A stretch of 64,000 bases of DNA, taken from positions 95,488-159,487 of the forward strand of contig JAEZXH010000019.1 of the NCBI GenBank assembly GCA_023442775.1, in the 5' to 3' direction. Position numbers and translations under genes: made by a program. Below are positions 30,676 through 36,171 of the stretch, piece after piece (positions within the stretch are counted from its first letter, which is position 1; every line of letters begins with the position of its first letter). The notes below the pieces were generated by a model. That model worked only from the letters and a program-made list of their open reading frames with translations. It made no database searches and was not told the DNA's origin. Origin of the DNA: Bacillota bacterium (GTDB lineage: Bacteria; Bacillota; Clostridia; Tissierellales; Peptoniphilaceae).

Positions 30676-31045
30676 GGAGCACCTCCCCAGTGGCAATCCC
30701 ATGGACGAGCCTTTGCGCCGCCACCGTCGCCCGCATACTCATCCCCAGATCAATCGCAAGAGGCGACCGAGGCCCCTCAATTTCCGGGGAAGCCTCATAC
30801 ACCTCGTCAAACACCTGGAAGAGTCTCGCCGGGTCCGACCCGTAGAAGGCCCCCAGGCCACTGTAGCAAGCCTCGGAGAAGAAGAGCGCCAGCCCCACCA
30901 AGGAGGTCGGAATCATCCCGCGCCCCTTCGCCAAGGGCTCCACCCCGTCGTACATCGGCCCACTCATCCCCCGGGCCCGCTCGTCCAAGCAAATCCGCAC
31001 AAGATGCGCCATCAAATCCCTCTCCATCTTCTCGCCCCCTCTCAT
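30662..31045 (-). CDS. Hypothetical early phage protein
   Basis: Predicted 127 residues (or 121 from the second Met). It has a hydrophobic IPTSLVGLALFFSEACYSGLG segment and no known motif. It overlaps both neighbours, so it is part of the early operon. Confidence 0.6.
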   Translation of the reverse strand: MRGGEKMERDLMAHLVRICLDERARGMSGPMYDGVEPLAKGRGMIPTSLVGLALFFSEACYSGLGAFYGSDPARLFQVFDEVYEASPEIEGPRSPLAIDLGMSMRATVAAQRLVHGIATGEVLHEAV

Positions 31046-31410
31046 CGGTAGAACTCCCCTTCTAGCGACTTGTATTCCAAGTACTCCCGGACATCCTCCT
31101 CACGGAAAACCAAGCGCTTATTATTTAAGCGAATCCCCTTGATTTCCCCCTTCTTGTGAAGATCGCGGACAAACGCCGGGGCCACTCGTAAAATCTCCGC
31201 CACCTCTTCCGGTGTCATCGTAGGAGGCACCGAAGGACCGCGACTCCCCTTCGTCAGCTTCTCCACCGACTCCAGCGCCGCAATCATCCTCTCGAAGAGG
31301 TGAAAATCCATAGTCATCGTCACCGTCGCCGGCGCCGACATCCCGTCCAAGGTCCCCGCAACAGCCCTCGGGAGAACCTTCAATTGTTCGCTTCCTTTCA
31401 CCGTCGCCAC
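31042..31410 (-). CDS. Helix-turn-helix/excisionase-fold protein
   Basis: Predicted 122 residues. The C-terminal half has the MerR/Xis-like winged helix: TMTPEEVAEILRVAPAFVRD, HKKGEIKGIRLNNKRLVF and REEDVREYLEYK. The N-terminal 55 residues are helical. It could be an excisionase or an early regulator; its location at the head of the early operon, 5 kb from int, favours a regulator. Confidence 0.8.
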   Translation of the reverse strand: MATVKGSEQLKVLPRAVAGTLDGMSAPATVTMTMDFHLFERMIAALESVEKLTKGSRGPSVPPTMTPEEVAEILRVAPAFVRDLHKKGEIKGIRLNNKRLVFREEDVREYLEYKSLEGEFYR

Positions 31411-31414
31411 CCCC

Positions 31415-31651
31415 TTAATACAAAAAGTCTTGCCGCGCCGTTAACGAATCATTGATGCGACGCATCTCCTCACGAGCCCGGTTTAATGTTTGTTCCAGGT
31501 GGAAAATCTCTTCGCGGTAGACCTCGATCTGATCTTCTCGCCAGATGAAGTTCAGCACCGAAATCAGCGCCGCCCCCGCAATGAAAAGCACCATATCCCG
31601 ACGGAATCGCGCTTGCCGGCGCGTCTTGGGTCTTACGAGTTCATACAACAT
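31415..31651 (-). CDS. Small membrane/coiled-coil protein
   Basis: Predicted 78 residues. A basic N-terminus (VRPKTRRQARFRRD) precedes one membrane helix (MVLFIAGAALISVLNFIW) and a coiled coil (EVYREEIFHLEQTLNRAREE). The layout recalls FtsL/FtsB-like or phage membrane-anchored accessory proteins. Function unknown. Confidence 0.65.
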   Translation of the reverse strand: MLYELVRPKTRRQARFRRDMVLFIAGAALISVLNFIWREDQIEVYREEIFHLEQTLNRAREEMRRINDSLTARQDFLY

Positions 31652-31708
31652 CTTGTACTCCTTTCTTAGTTATACCACAAGAGGTGGTCACCACTCTTCC
31701 ATAAAACC

Positions 31709-31724
31709 CCTGCCAAGGGTTGAC
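31709..31724. repeat. Dispersed 16-bp element, copy 1
   Basis: CCTGCCAAGGGTTGAC, directly after the stop of the RHH gene at 31726. Further copies are at 32375, 35740 and 36803. With flanking bases it forms AACCC...GGGTT. Confidence 0.8.
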
Positions 31725-31725
31725 T

Positions 31726-31887
31726 CTAGTTTTTTCTTTCCTGTTGTTCCTTCACGCGTTCCCATCGTTCAAGAGCATCCCAACACGCTTGCACCATCCA
31801 AGCGTTCAAGGTCAGCCCCTTCTCTCGGGAGGCGTTTCGAATCTTCTCCCCCAATGCGGGGACGAGTCTTATCGTCAGTTTTTCCAT
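31726..31887 (-). CDS. Small ribbon-helix-helix-like regulator
   Basis: 53 residues (MEKLTIRLVPALGEKIRNAS...), start preceded by AGGAGGGACC. A short beta strand with alternating residues (KLTIRLV) followed by two helices and the G-L-x-x-N turn (KGLTLNAWMV) matches the Arc/MetJ fold of small phage repressors. Repeats at 31903-31959 lie just upstream and may be its operator. Confidence 0.78.
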   Translation of the reverse strand: MEKLTIRLVPALGEKIRNASREKGLTLNAWMVQACWDALERWERVKEQQERKN

Positions 31888-31902
31888 GGTCCCTCCTTTT
31901 CT

Positions 31903-31959
31903 AGCCGTTGTTATGCCGTCATTTGCCCTAAGTATATATCAGCCGTTGTTATGCCGTCA
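31903..31959. repeat. Two 19-bp direct repeats in a divergent promoter region
   Basis: AGCCGTTGTTATGCCGTCA occurs at 31903-31921 and 31941-31959, 38 bp apart. They flank AAGTATATATC between two divergently transcribed RHH genes, so they are likely operators. Confidence 0.82.
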
Positions 31960-32033
31960 AGTCTTTTTTTCAACGACAAGCACGGAATATGCTAAAATGA
32001 ATATGCCAGCAAAACGCCACCAAGGAGGAAGCC

Positions 32034-32204
32034 ATGGAAAAACAAGCAAAATTTACCCTGCGCATTGACGCCGATCTACTTGCCAAATTCTCCCACGTCG
32101 CCGAGAAGAACGACCGAAGCGCCAACCGAGAAATGGAACGCGTCGTCCGTGCTCATGTTGAAGCCTATGAGAAGGAGCATGGCCCCATCTCCCTAGAAGG
32201 GTAA
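32034..32204 (+). CDS. Arc-like ribbon-helix-helix protein (pair 1, plus strand)
   Basis: 56 residues (MEKQAKFTLRIDADLLAKFS...), ribosome site AAGGAGGAAG. The strand KFTLRID, helix DLLAKFSHVAEKN and RSANREMERVV are typical Arc repressor text. It ends KEHGPISLEG, and the HGPI motif is shared with the proteins at 32654 and 34308. It converges on the minus gene at 32193 with a 12-nt overlap. Confidence 0.82.
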   Translation: MEKQAKFTLRIDADLLAKFSHVAEKNDRSANREMERVVRAHVEAYEKEHGPISLEG

Positions 32205-32357
32205 TTCCATCCCTACAGCATCCCAGAAGATAAGAGCGCAAAGCGCATTGATGGAAATCCCCATCCATTGCGCCGCCTCTTCGAGAGCCTCGGACAAGTC
32301 GTCCTCGATCCTCAGCGTCACCTTTTCCCGCCCCTCTTGGGGCCTTTTTTTGTTCAT
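32193..32357 (-). CDS. RHH-like protein of the KKRP family (pair 1, minus strand)
   Basis: 54 residues (MNKKRPQEGREKVTLRIEDD...). AGGAGGAAGAAGG precedes the ATG. After the N-terminal KKRPQEGRE comes a strand VTLRIED and two helices (LSEALEEAAQWMGISINALC), the RHH order. Its first codons are the complement of the terminator at 32330-32351. Related to 32772 and 34414. Confidence 0.75.
   Translation of the reverse strand: MNKKRPQEGREKVTLRIEDDLSEALEEAAQWMGISINALCALIFWDAVGMELPF
32330..32351 (+). terminator. Terminator of the plus-strand Arc-like gene, inside the start of the convergent gene
   Basis: GCCCC-TCTT-GGGGC followed by seven T residues. On the opposite strand it reads as the codons for KKRPQEGR. 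Confidence 0.82.
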
Positions 32358-32374
32358 CCTTCTTCCTCCTCACT

Positions 32375-32390
32375 CCTGCCAAGGGTTGAC
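32375..32390. repeat. Dispersed 16-bp element, copy 2
   Basis: CCTGCCAAGGGTTGAC, identical to copy 1, located between two minus-strand RHH genes. Confidence 0.8.
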
Positions 32391-32395
32391 CGTTC

Positions 32396-32533
32396 TTATC
32401 TTTCCAATGGTTGAGCCTTCAACTTCCAAAGCCAGGCGACAATCAGGCCGTTCATCGTCAAGCCTTGGTAATGAGCTTCGTCTTTCAACGCCTTCCAAAG
32501 AGCTTCCGGAAGGCGTATGGTAATACGCTTCAT
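32396..32533 (-). CDS. Small ribbon-helix-helix-like regulator
   Basis: 45 residues (MKRITIRLPEALWKALKDEA...). Strand RITIRLP, helix ALWKALKDEAHYQ, turn G-L-T-M-N and second helix fit the HicB/Arc-type fold. AAAGGAGGGTGCG precedes the ATG. Heads a two-gene unit with the gene at 32193. Confidence 0.8.
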   Translation of the reverse strand: MKRITIRLPEALWKALKDEAHYQGLTMNGLIVAWLWKLKAQPLER

Positions 32534-32550
32534 CGCACCCTCCTTTCGTG

Positions 32551-32617
32551 ATGCCATTATAATGCTATGTTCTGAGCATACTATAATGCCGTTTTAATGT
32601 CAAACACTATTTTGACA
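32551..32617. promoter_or_regulatory. Divergent operator region between RHH genes
   Basis: Contains the perfect inverted repeat TGTCAAA-CACTAT-TTTGACA (32598-32617) and two ATAATGC-type repeats (ATTATAATGC and ACTATAATGC). TATAAT facing the minus gene lies in the first of these. Confidence 0.7.
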
Positions 32618-32653
32618 TCATCCACGCGCTACAATGGTGCTAGGAGGTGTGTC

Positions 32654-32830
32654 ATGGAAAAAAGATTCTCGCTGCGAGCCCCCGAAGACCTTCTCGGGAA
32701 GTTCGAGTATATTGCCAGAAGCGAAGACCGAAGTATTAACGCCCAGCTTTTGCGCCTGATGAAAGACGCCGTCAGCGACTACGAGAAGCATCACGGGCCC
32801 ATTCCCTACCCTGACGAGAGCGATCAATAA
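32654..32830 (+). CDS. Arc-like ribbon-helix-helix protein (pair 2, plus strand)
   Basis: 58 residues (MEKRFSLRAPEDLLGKFEYI...). TAGGAGGTGTGTC precedes the ATG, so I place the start here. Text parallels pair 1: RFSLRAPEDLL, RSINAQLLRLM, HHGPIPYP. It overlaps the convergent gene at 32772 by 59 nt. Confidence 0.82.
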   Translation: MEKRFSLRAPEDLLGKFEYIARSEDRSINAQLLRLMKDAVSDYEKHHGPIPYPDESDQ

Positions 32831-32972
32831 GCCCCCACAGGGAGGAAACCACCACCCCATTCACCGACATCCCCGACGCCTCACCGACGCCCTTGAGCCT
32901 TTCATAGAGGGCATCGGGGAGTCGGACGCTCACTTGTTTTTCCCGCCCCTCTCGGGGCCTTTTTTTATTCAT
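32772..32972 (-). CDS. RHH-like protein of the KKRP family (pair 2, minus strand)
   Basis: 66 residues (MNKKRPREGREKQVSVRLPD...). KKRPREGRE is followed by QVSVRLPDALYERLKGVGEASGMSVNGVV-type strand-helix-helix text. The start lies two bases after the stop of the small membrane gene at 32975. No strong ribosome site is seen, so translation may depend on coupling. Confidence 0.7.
   Translation of the reverse strand: MNKKRPREGREKQVSVRLPDALYERLKGVGEASGMSVNGVVVSSLWGLIDRSRQGREWARDASRSR
32945..32966 (+). terminator. Terminator of pair 2 inside the convergent gene start
   Basis: GCCCC-TCTC-GGGGC followed by seven T residues; complement encodes KKRPREGR. Confidence 0.82.
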
Positions 32973-32974
32973 GG

Positions 32975-33124
32975 CTAGCCCCGTAGCTTCTCTATAAGGA
33001 GAAGCACCGCCGACCCTATCAGGAAAAACCGGAGCCACACCAGAAACGCCACCAGAACCTCTTGCCAAAACTTCCGGTCCTTCGACCGGGGCTCACCTTT
33101 AAACATATTCTTCATACTCTTCAT
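32975..33124 (-). CDS. Small membrane protein
   Basis: 49 residues (MKSMKNMFKGEPRSKDRKFW...), overlapping the 3' end of the DUF4116 gene in another frame. A helix VLVAFLVWLRFFLIGSAVLLL spans the membrane and ends in EKLRG. The GAGGAGGATGAAG stretch that encodes the acidic tail of the upstream protein doubles as its ribosome site. Confidence 0.6.
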   Translation of the reverse strand: MKSMKNMFKGEPRSKDRKFWQEVLVAFLVWLRFFLIGSAVLLLIEKLRG

Positions 33125-33983
33125 CGTCTTCATCCTCCTCCTCTTCGTCATCGTCGTACCCGTCTTCCTCATCCCAATGGCCTTGGAAAATCCTCAGAAT
33201 ATCCTTCTTCACTTCCTCATCCTTGAAGAGAGACTCGGGAATAAACGGAAAAGCCTCCTCCTCGTCAGAGAAGGCAAGAAGCGCCAAGTGCGGAATCTTG
33301 CGGGCATTCTCCCCCGCAAACTGAAGAGCCTCCCCGCAGCGTCTCACCGCCTCTTCCACCACTTCCGGATCATCCCGCAGGCGGTCACTGGCGTATTGGA
33401 GAGCCATCGGGGAATTCTTCACCGCCTCGAGGACAATGTCCCTGTCATCTCGGAGAGCGTCCGAGGCATAGAGGAGGGCGTCCCCGTTTTGCTGGACCGC
33501 CGCAAGGACGATCTCGCGATTGTCCCGCGACGTGTCCCCGGCGTAGCGAAGAGCGCGGCCGTTTTGCGTAACCGCCGCGAGGACAATCTCCGAATCATTG
33601 CGTAAACCCATGGACGCGTACTGAAGGGCCGTCCCCTCTTGCTTCACCGCGATGATGACAACTCCGGCGTCATTGCGCAAGTCCCAAGACGTATATTGAA
33701 GAGCCAACCCTTGGAAAATCAACATCGATCCCGCGCTAGCCCAGTCCCCGCGCATACTCTCACTCGCAAAGCGAAAGGCCCGCCAATCCGAGTCAAACGC
33801 CGTTCTGACGATTTCCCAATCATCCCGAAACTTCTCCGGGGCAAACTGAAGCGCCTCCCCGTTCGCCCTCACCGCCGCAAGGACCACATCCTCGTTGTTC
33901 CGGTACTCATCCTTGAGATAGTAAAGCAGTTCCGGCGACTCCTTGACCATCTCTATGATTGCATTCTTTCCAAGACAAAACAC
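33099..33983 (-). CDS. DUF4116 repeat protein with acidic tail
   Basis: Predicted 294 residues from a GTG (FCLGKNAIIEM) behind AAAGGAGGAC. At least five repeats of about 47 residues have the form D-xEIVLAAV-x-QNG-x-AL-x-YAS-x-x-LR-x-D, the DUF4116 pattern. The last 25 residues are almost all Asp and Glu. The family is common in protist and bacterial repeat proteins of unknown role; in a prophage an anti-host or DNA-mimic function is conceivable but unsupported. Confidence 0.82.
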   Translation of the reverse strand: MFCLGKNAIIEMVKESPELLYYLKDEYRNNEDVVLAAVRANGEALQFAPEKFRDDWEIVRTAFDSDWRAFRFASESMRGDWASAGSMLIFQGLALQYTSWDLRNDAGVVIIAVKQEGTALQYASMGLRNDSEIVLAAVTQNGRALRYAGDTSRDNREIVLAAVQQNGDALLYASDALRDDRDIVLEAVKNSPMALQYASDRLRDDPEVVEEAVRRCGEALQFAGENARKIPHLALLAFSDEEEAFPFIPESLFKDEEVKKDILRIFQGHWDEEDGYDDDEEEEDEDDEEYEEYV

Positions 33984-34007
33984 CTTGTCCTCCTTTCAAC
34001 GCTTGGC

Positions 34008-34187
34008 CTAGTGTTCTGGGTCTTTGTTCTTCTTTTCTCGTGAAGCTGTCTTCCTTCGTTTTGCTACTTCCTCCGCGATAAGCATGCTAATAAAAGCATT
34101 CTTACTCACCCCCAAAGCGTCGCAAATCGTCATGATCTCATCGTCGAGCCACTTGGGGAACCGGAGAGTGATGGATTTCCTGTGCAT
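34008..34187 (-). CDS. Small ribbon-helix-helix-like regulator
   Basis: 59 residues (MHRKSITLRFPKWLDDEIMT...). Strand KSITLRFP, helix DDEIMTICDALG, turn VSKNAF, second helix and a basic tail KRRKTASREKKNK. It has its own promoter with operator at 34225-34253 and lies 24 nt upstream of the DUF4116 gene. The last 29 bases are directly repeated near 34636. Confidence 0.8.
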   Translation of the reverse strand: MHRKSITLRFPKWLDDEIMTICDALGVSKNAFISMLIAEEVAKRRKTASREKKNKDPEH

Positions 34188-34224
34188 CTATCCTCCTTCC
34201 GTTTTGACGTCACTTCTAACCCAC

Positions 34225-34253
34225 ATTATACAATGAAAGCATTGTGGGGTCAA
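34225..34253 (-). promoter_or_regulatory. Promoter with internal operator
   Basis: TTGACC (34248-34253), 17 bp, TATAAT (34225-34230) leftward. The palindrome ACAATG-AAAG-CATTGT (34230-34245) fills the spacer, consistent with repression by a dimeric regulator. Confidence 0.85.
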
Positions 34254-34307
34254 CACGGAATTTTTAACCATCCACCAGTGATATAATGATTTCAAAAGGA
34301 GGTCAAA

Positions 34308-34487
34308 ATGCAGCGAAATTTTTCTTTCAGAACCCGCGAGGAGTTACTGAAGCAACTCGGTTATATGGCTGAGTACAACGGCCGAAGCGCAAACAAGGAG
34401 CTTGAACAACTTCTCATTCGGGCGATTCGTGACTTTGAAAAGACACATGGCCCCATTCCTCTTGATAATGACGAAGGAGGAGCCTAA
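34308..34487 (+). CDS. Arc-like ribbon-helix-helix protein (pair 3, plus strand)
   Basis: 59 residues (MQRNFSFRTREELLKQLGYM...), ribosome site AAAGGAGGTC. It shares NFSFRTREELL, RSANKELEQLL and THGPIPL with pairs 1 and 2. Overlaps the convergent gene at 34414 by 74 nt. Confidence 0.82.
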   Translation: MQRNFSFRTREELLKQLGYMAEYNGRSANKELEQLLIRAIRDFEKTHGPIPLDNDEGGA

Positions 34488-34614
34488 ATACCCAGCGATT
34501 GATAGAGTCGCCTTCGCCCTTCGCGACATCGTGGAGGGCGTTCCAATAACCGCAAGGAATGCGCAACGACATCGCTATAATTTCCCGCCCCTCTTGGGGC
34601 CTTTTCTTTTCCAT
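34414..34614 (-). CDS. RHH-like protein of the KKRP family (pair 3, minus strand)
   Basis: 66 residues (MEKKRPQEGREIIAMSLRIP...), AAAGGAGGGC ribosome site. KKRPQEGRE then strand AMSLRIP and helices (WNALHDVAKGEGDSINRWVF). Third member of the family; longer divergent C-terminus. Confidence 0.73.
   Translation of the reverse strand: MEKKRPQEGREIIAMSLRIPCGYWNALHDVAKGEGDSINRWVFRLLLRHYQEEWGHVSFQSHESPE
34587..34610 (+). terminator. Terminator of pair 3 inside the convergent gene start
   Basis: GCCCC-TCTT-GGGGC then TTTTCTTTT. The opposite strand encodes KKRPQEGR. Confidence 0.8.
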
Positions 34615-34663
34615 CCTTGCCCTCCTTTTCTGCCCCGTGTTCTGGGTCTTTGTTCTTCTTTTC

Positions 34664-34816
34664 TCAGTCCTCCTCCTCGCACAAGGGGCGCGCCGCCAAC
34701 AGGCCCAGCAAAAACCCGAGAAGCCGTTCCTGCTCTCGCGCCTTCAGCGTCCTCGAGAACTTCTTAAACTCCTTGGACTCCTTGAACTCCTCAGAACTAA
34801 TCATCAACAACATCAT
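34664..34816 (-). CDS. Small hypothetical protein of cassette D
   Basis: 50 residues (MMLLMISSEEFKESKEFKKF...), AGGGGGTGAATGG ribosome site. Basic amphipathic N-terminal half and a hydrophobic LLGFLLGLLAARPL segment near the end. It occupies the third-gene slot of cassette D but is not related to the basic proteins of cassettes A and B. Confidence 0.6.
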   Translation of the reverse strand: MMLLMISSEEFKESKEFKKFSRTLKAREQERLLGFLLGLLAARPLCEEED

Positions 34817-34820
34817 CCAT

Positions 34821-34904
34821 TCACCCCCTCACGAGAAGCCATAAACCCGCACCCACGACGATCAGTCGGGCAACCTCAAACAGCAATCCTAAAAACTTCT
34901 TCAT
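34821..34904 (-). CDS. Tiny membrane peptide 2 of cassette D
   Basis: 27 residues (MKKFLGLLFEVARLIVVGAG...), one hydrophobic helix ending WLLVRG. It ends 4 nt before the next start. Its location downstream of the hairpin at 34931-34963 matches the other cassettes. Confidence 0.58.
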   Translation of the reverse strand: MKKFLGLLFEVARLIVVGAGLWLLVRG

Positions 34905-34924
34905 AACTTAGTCCGGAAACATGG

Positions 34925-34963
34925 TAGAATAGGTCCTGGGGGAGTTGAGCCCTCCCCCTCATC
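34925..34963. promoter_or_regulatory. TAGAAT box and GC hairpin of cassette D
   Basis: TAGAAT (34925-34930, plus strand) is followed by CTGGGGGAG-TTGAG-CCCTCCCCC. The -35 partner is poor. Same order as in cassettes A to C. Confidence 0.45.
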
Positions 34964-35080
34964 TCACCCGTTCGCAATCATCTTGATGACTGCAATGAGT
35001 GAGCCTATTTCTAGGGCGAGTAGAGTCAGCTTGTGGACAAGCTCCGCAAACTGCTCGACTCGCTTTATCCATATCTCCAT
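34964..35080 (-). CDS. Tiny membrane peptide 1 of cassette D (toxin-like)
   Basis: 38 residues (MEIWIKRVEQFAELVHKLTL...). Amphipathic N-terminus then a helix LLALEIGSLIAVIKMI. Good GAGGAGGTGAAGG ribosome site. Resembles the 31-residue peptide of cassette B in the ELx-x-x-LxLxALxI pattern. Confidence 0.66.
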   Translation of the reverse strand: MEIWIKRVEQFAELVHKLTLLALEIGSLIAVIKMIANG

Positions 35081-35115
35081 GACCTTCACCTCCTCTCGTT
35101 GTTTTGTATTTGTAC

Positions 35116-35204
35116 ATTATACGCCATTAGTTAAACACATGCAAGGCCTATGTTTAACACTTGAACTTTTTACGTTGACCTTGTAGTATCCTTTGCGGTA
35201 CAAT
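35116..35204. promoter_or_regulatory. Divergent promoters and operator between cassette D and the XRE regulator
   Basis: Leftward: TTGCAT (35139-35144), 17 bp, TATAAT (35116-35121). Rightward: TTGACC (35175-35180), 18 bp, TACAAT (35199-35204). A perfect inverted repeat GTTAAACA...TGTTTAAC (35130-35158) lies over the leftward promoter and is the likely binding site of the adjacent regulator. Confidence 0.82.
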
Positions 35205-35226
35205 AGCCGTAGAAAGGAGTCATACA

Positions 35227-35589
35227 ATGAACCAGCGTGTCAAGGAAGTACGAAAAGCCCTCGGCCTCTCCGGCGAGAAGTTTGGAGAAATCCTAGGAGT
35301 TAAGCGTAGTACCATCTCCCAGATTGAAACCGGGAAGAGCAATCTCACCGAGCAAATGCTCAAGGCCATCTGCCGGGAATACCACGTCAACGAAGAGTGG
35401 CTCCGCACCGGAGAAGGCACCATGTTTGAAGAGAGCCAAGGCATCCCCCTGGAAACCCTCCTCCAGCAGGAAGACCTAACCGAGCTAGAAGCCGAGCTCC
35501 TGCGCGCCTATCTCACCCTCCCCAAGGACGTACGCCAACGCGCCGTCCGTCATTTTAAGGAGACTTTGATTTCTCAAGACGAAGACTGA
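35227..35589 (+). CDS. XRE-family helix-turn-helix regulator
   Basis: Predicted 120 residues. HTH of the Cro/CI type at residues 3-60: VKEVRKALGLSGEKFGEILG, RSTISQIETGKSNL and REYHVNEEWLRTGEG. The C-terminal 50 residues are helical and probably oligomerise. It likely controls the divergent cassette D promoter. The gene converges with the minus gene at 35555 and its terminator lies in that gene. Confidence 0.9.
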   Translation: MNQRVKEVRKALGLSGEKFGEILGVKRSTISQIETGKSNLTEQMLKAICREYHVNEEWLRTGEGTMFEESQGIPLETLLQQEDLTELEAELLRAYLTLPKDVRQRAVRHFKETLISQDED

Positions 35590-35710
35590 GAAGAAGGCCC
35601 TCGAGGATCCCACAAAGAACCCTCAGCCCCTTCCCGTCCATCTCCTCCATACACTCCATAAACAGCGTCCACACCCGCATCTTTAAGCGGGCCTTTTTTT
35701 GTTTGGTCAT
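35555..35710 (-). CDS. Small hypothetical protein convergent with the XRE gene
   Basis: 51 residues (MTKQKKARLKMRVWTLFMEC...), GAAGGTG ribosome site. The N-terminus is encoded across the terminator at 35674-35700. The rest is a helical, Met/Leu-rich segment. It overlaps the 3' end of the XRE gene by 35 nt. Coding status moderately supported. Confidence 0.55.
   Translation of the reverse strand: MTKQKKARLKMRVWTLFMECMEEMDGKGLRVLCGILEGLLLSLRLEKSKSP
35674..35700 (+). terminator. Terminator of the XRE gene inside the convergent gene start
   Basis: CCCGC-ATCTTTAA-GCGGG followed by CC and seven T residues. Complement encodes KQKKARLKMR. Confidence 0.8.
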
Positions 35711-35718
35711 AGGCACCT

Positions 35719-35799
35719 TCATCCTTTCGCTCCCCTTCCCCTGCCACGGGTTGACGGGGTGATTCTTCTTCGATGGCTTGTAAAAATCTTCTGACGCAT
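35719..35799 (-). CDS. Possible 26-residue basic peptide
   Basis: MRQKIFTSHRRRITPSTRGR... behind AAAGGAGGGTG. Very basic. It contains the dispersed 16-bp element (copy 3) within the coding sequence. Only the ribosome site and gene order support it. Confidence 0.35.
   Translation of the reverse strand: MRQKIFTSHRRRITPSTRGRGRGAKG
35740..35755. repeat. Dispersed 16-bp element, copy 3
   Basis: CCTGCCACGGGTTGAC, one mismatch from copies 1 and 2. Confidence 0.78.
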
Positions 35800-35823
35800 C
35801 ACCCTCCTTTGTTTCGTAACGAG

Positions 35824-36021
35824 TTACTTTTTCCCGAAAAAAAATTCCCCGGGGTTTTCAATGTTGAGTATGTCAATCATGCGCTCCATCTCCGAGGATA
35901 AGAAAACCTCTCGTTTAAGCTTTCTATAAAATGAGTTCGACGAGATTCCAAGCAGCTTTGCGACCTTTTGGCCCGTCAAACCCTTTTCGACGATTTTCGC
36001 GCGGATCAGATTGGCGTTTAT
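35824..36021 (-). CDS. Cro-like DUF739-type regulator, apparent AUA start
   Basis: About 65 residues: NANLIRAKIVEKGLTGQKVA, LLGISSNSFYRKLKR and MERMIDILNIENPGEFFFG, the Cro/DUF739 pattern of phage lysogeny modules. Downstream of the predicted transcription start no ATG, GTG or TTG occurs in frame before the domain. A GGCGGTG ribosome site lies 5 nt before an ATA codon at 36019-36021. The upstream GTG at 36171 lies outside the predicted transcript. Confidence 0.75.
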   Translation of the reverse strand: MNANLIRAKIVEKGLTGQKVAKLLGISSNSFYRKLKREVFLSSEMERMIDILNIENPGEFFFGKK

Positions 36022-36058
36022 ACTTTCACCGCCCTTCTGTAACTTGTTGCGTAACTCT

Positions 36059-36150
36059 ATGATACCCCCCCCGCACCTGTTACTTGTCAAGATACTTTTT
36101 TCATGTTCTGCCCCGTTTATGTTGCACAAGATGAAAAAAATAGGTAGAAT
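36059..36150. promoter_or_regulatory. Lysogeny switch: divergent cI and cro promoters, with a G8 tract in the cro spacer
   Basis: Rightward cI promoter: TTGCAC (36122-36127), 17 bp, TAGAAT (36145-36150). Leftward cro promoter: TTGACA (36085-36090), 20 bp, TATCAT (36059-36064). Eight consecutive C/G (36065-36072) lie in its spacer. Half-site repeats GTATC and GTAAC/GTTAC flank the region and are probable operators. Confidence 0.75.
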
Positions 36151-36171
36151 AGAACGGTAAGGAGGTTCCAC

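Noticed and set aside
35824..36171. Extended 115-residue Cro-like protein starting at a GTG at 36171
   Set aside because: The extension is a translation of the divergent promoter and operator region and lies upstream of the predicted transcript start.
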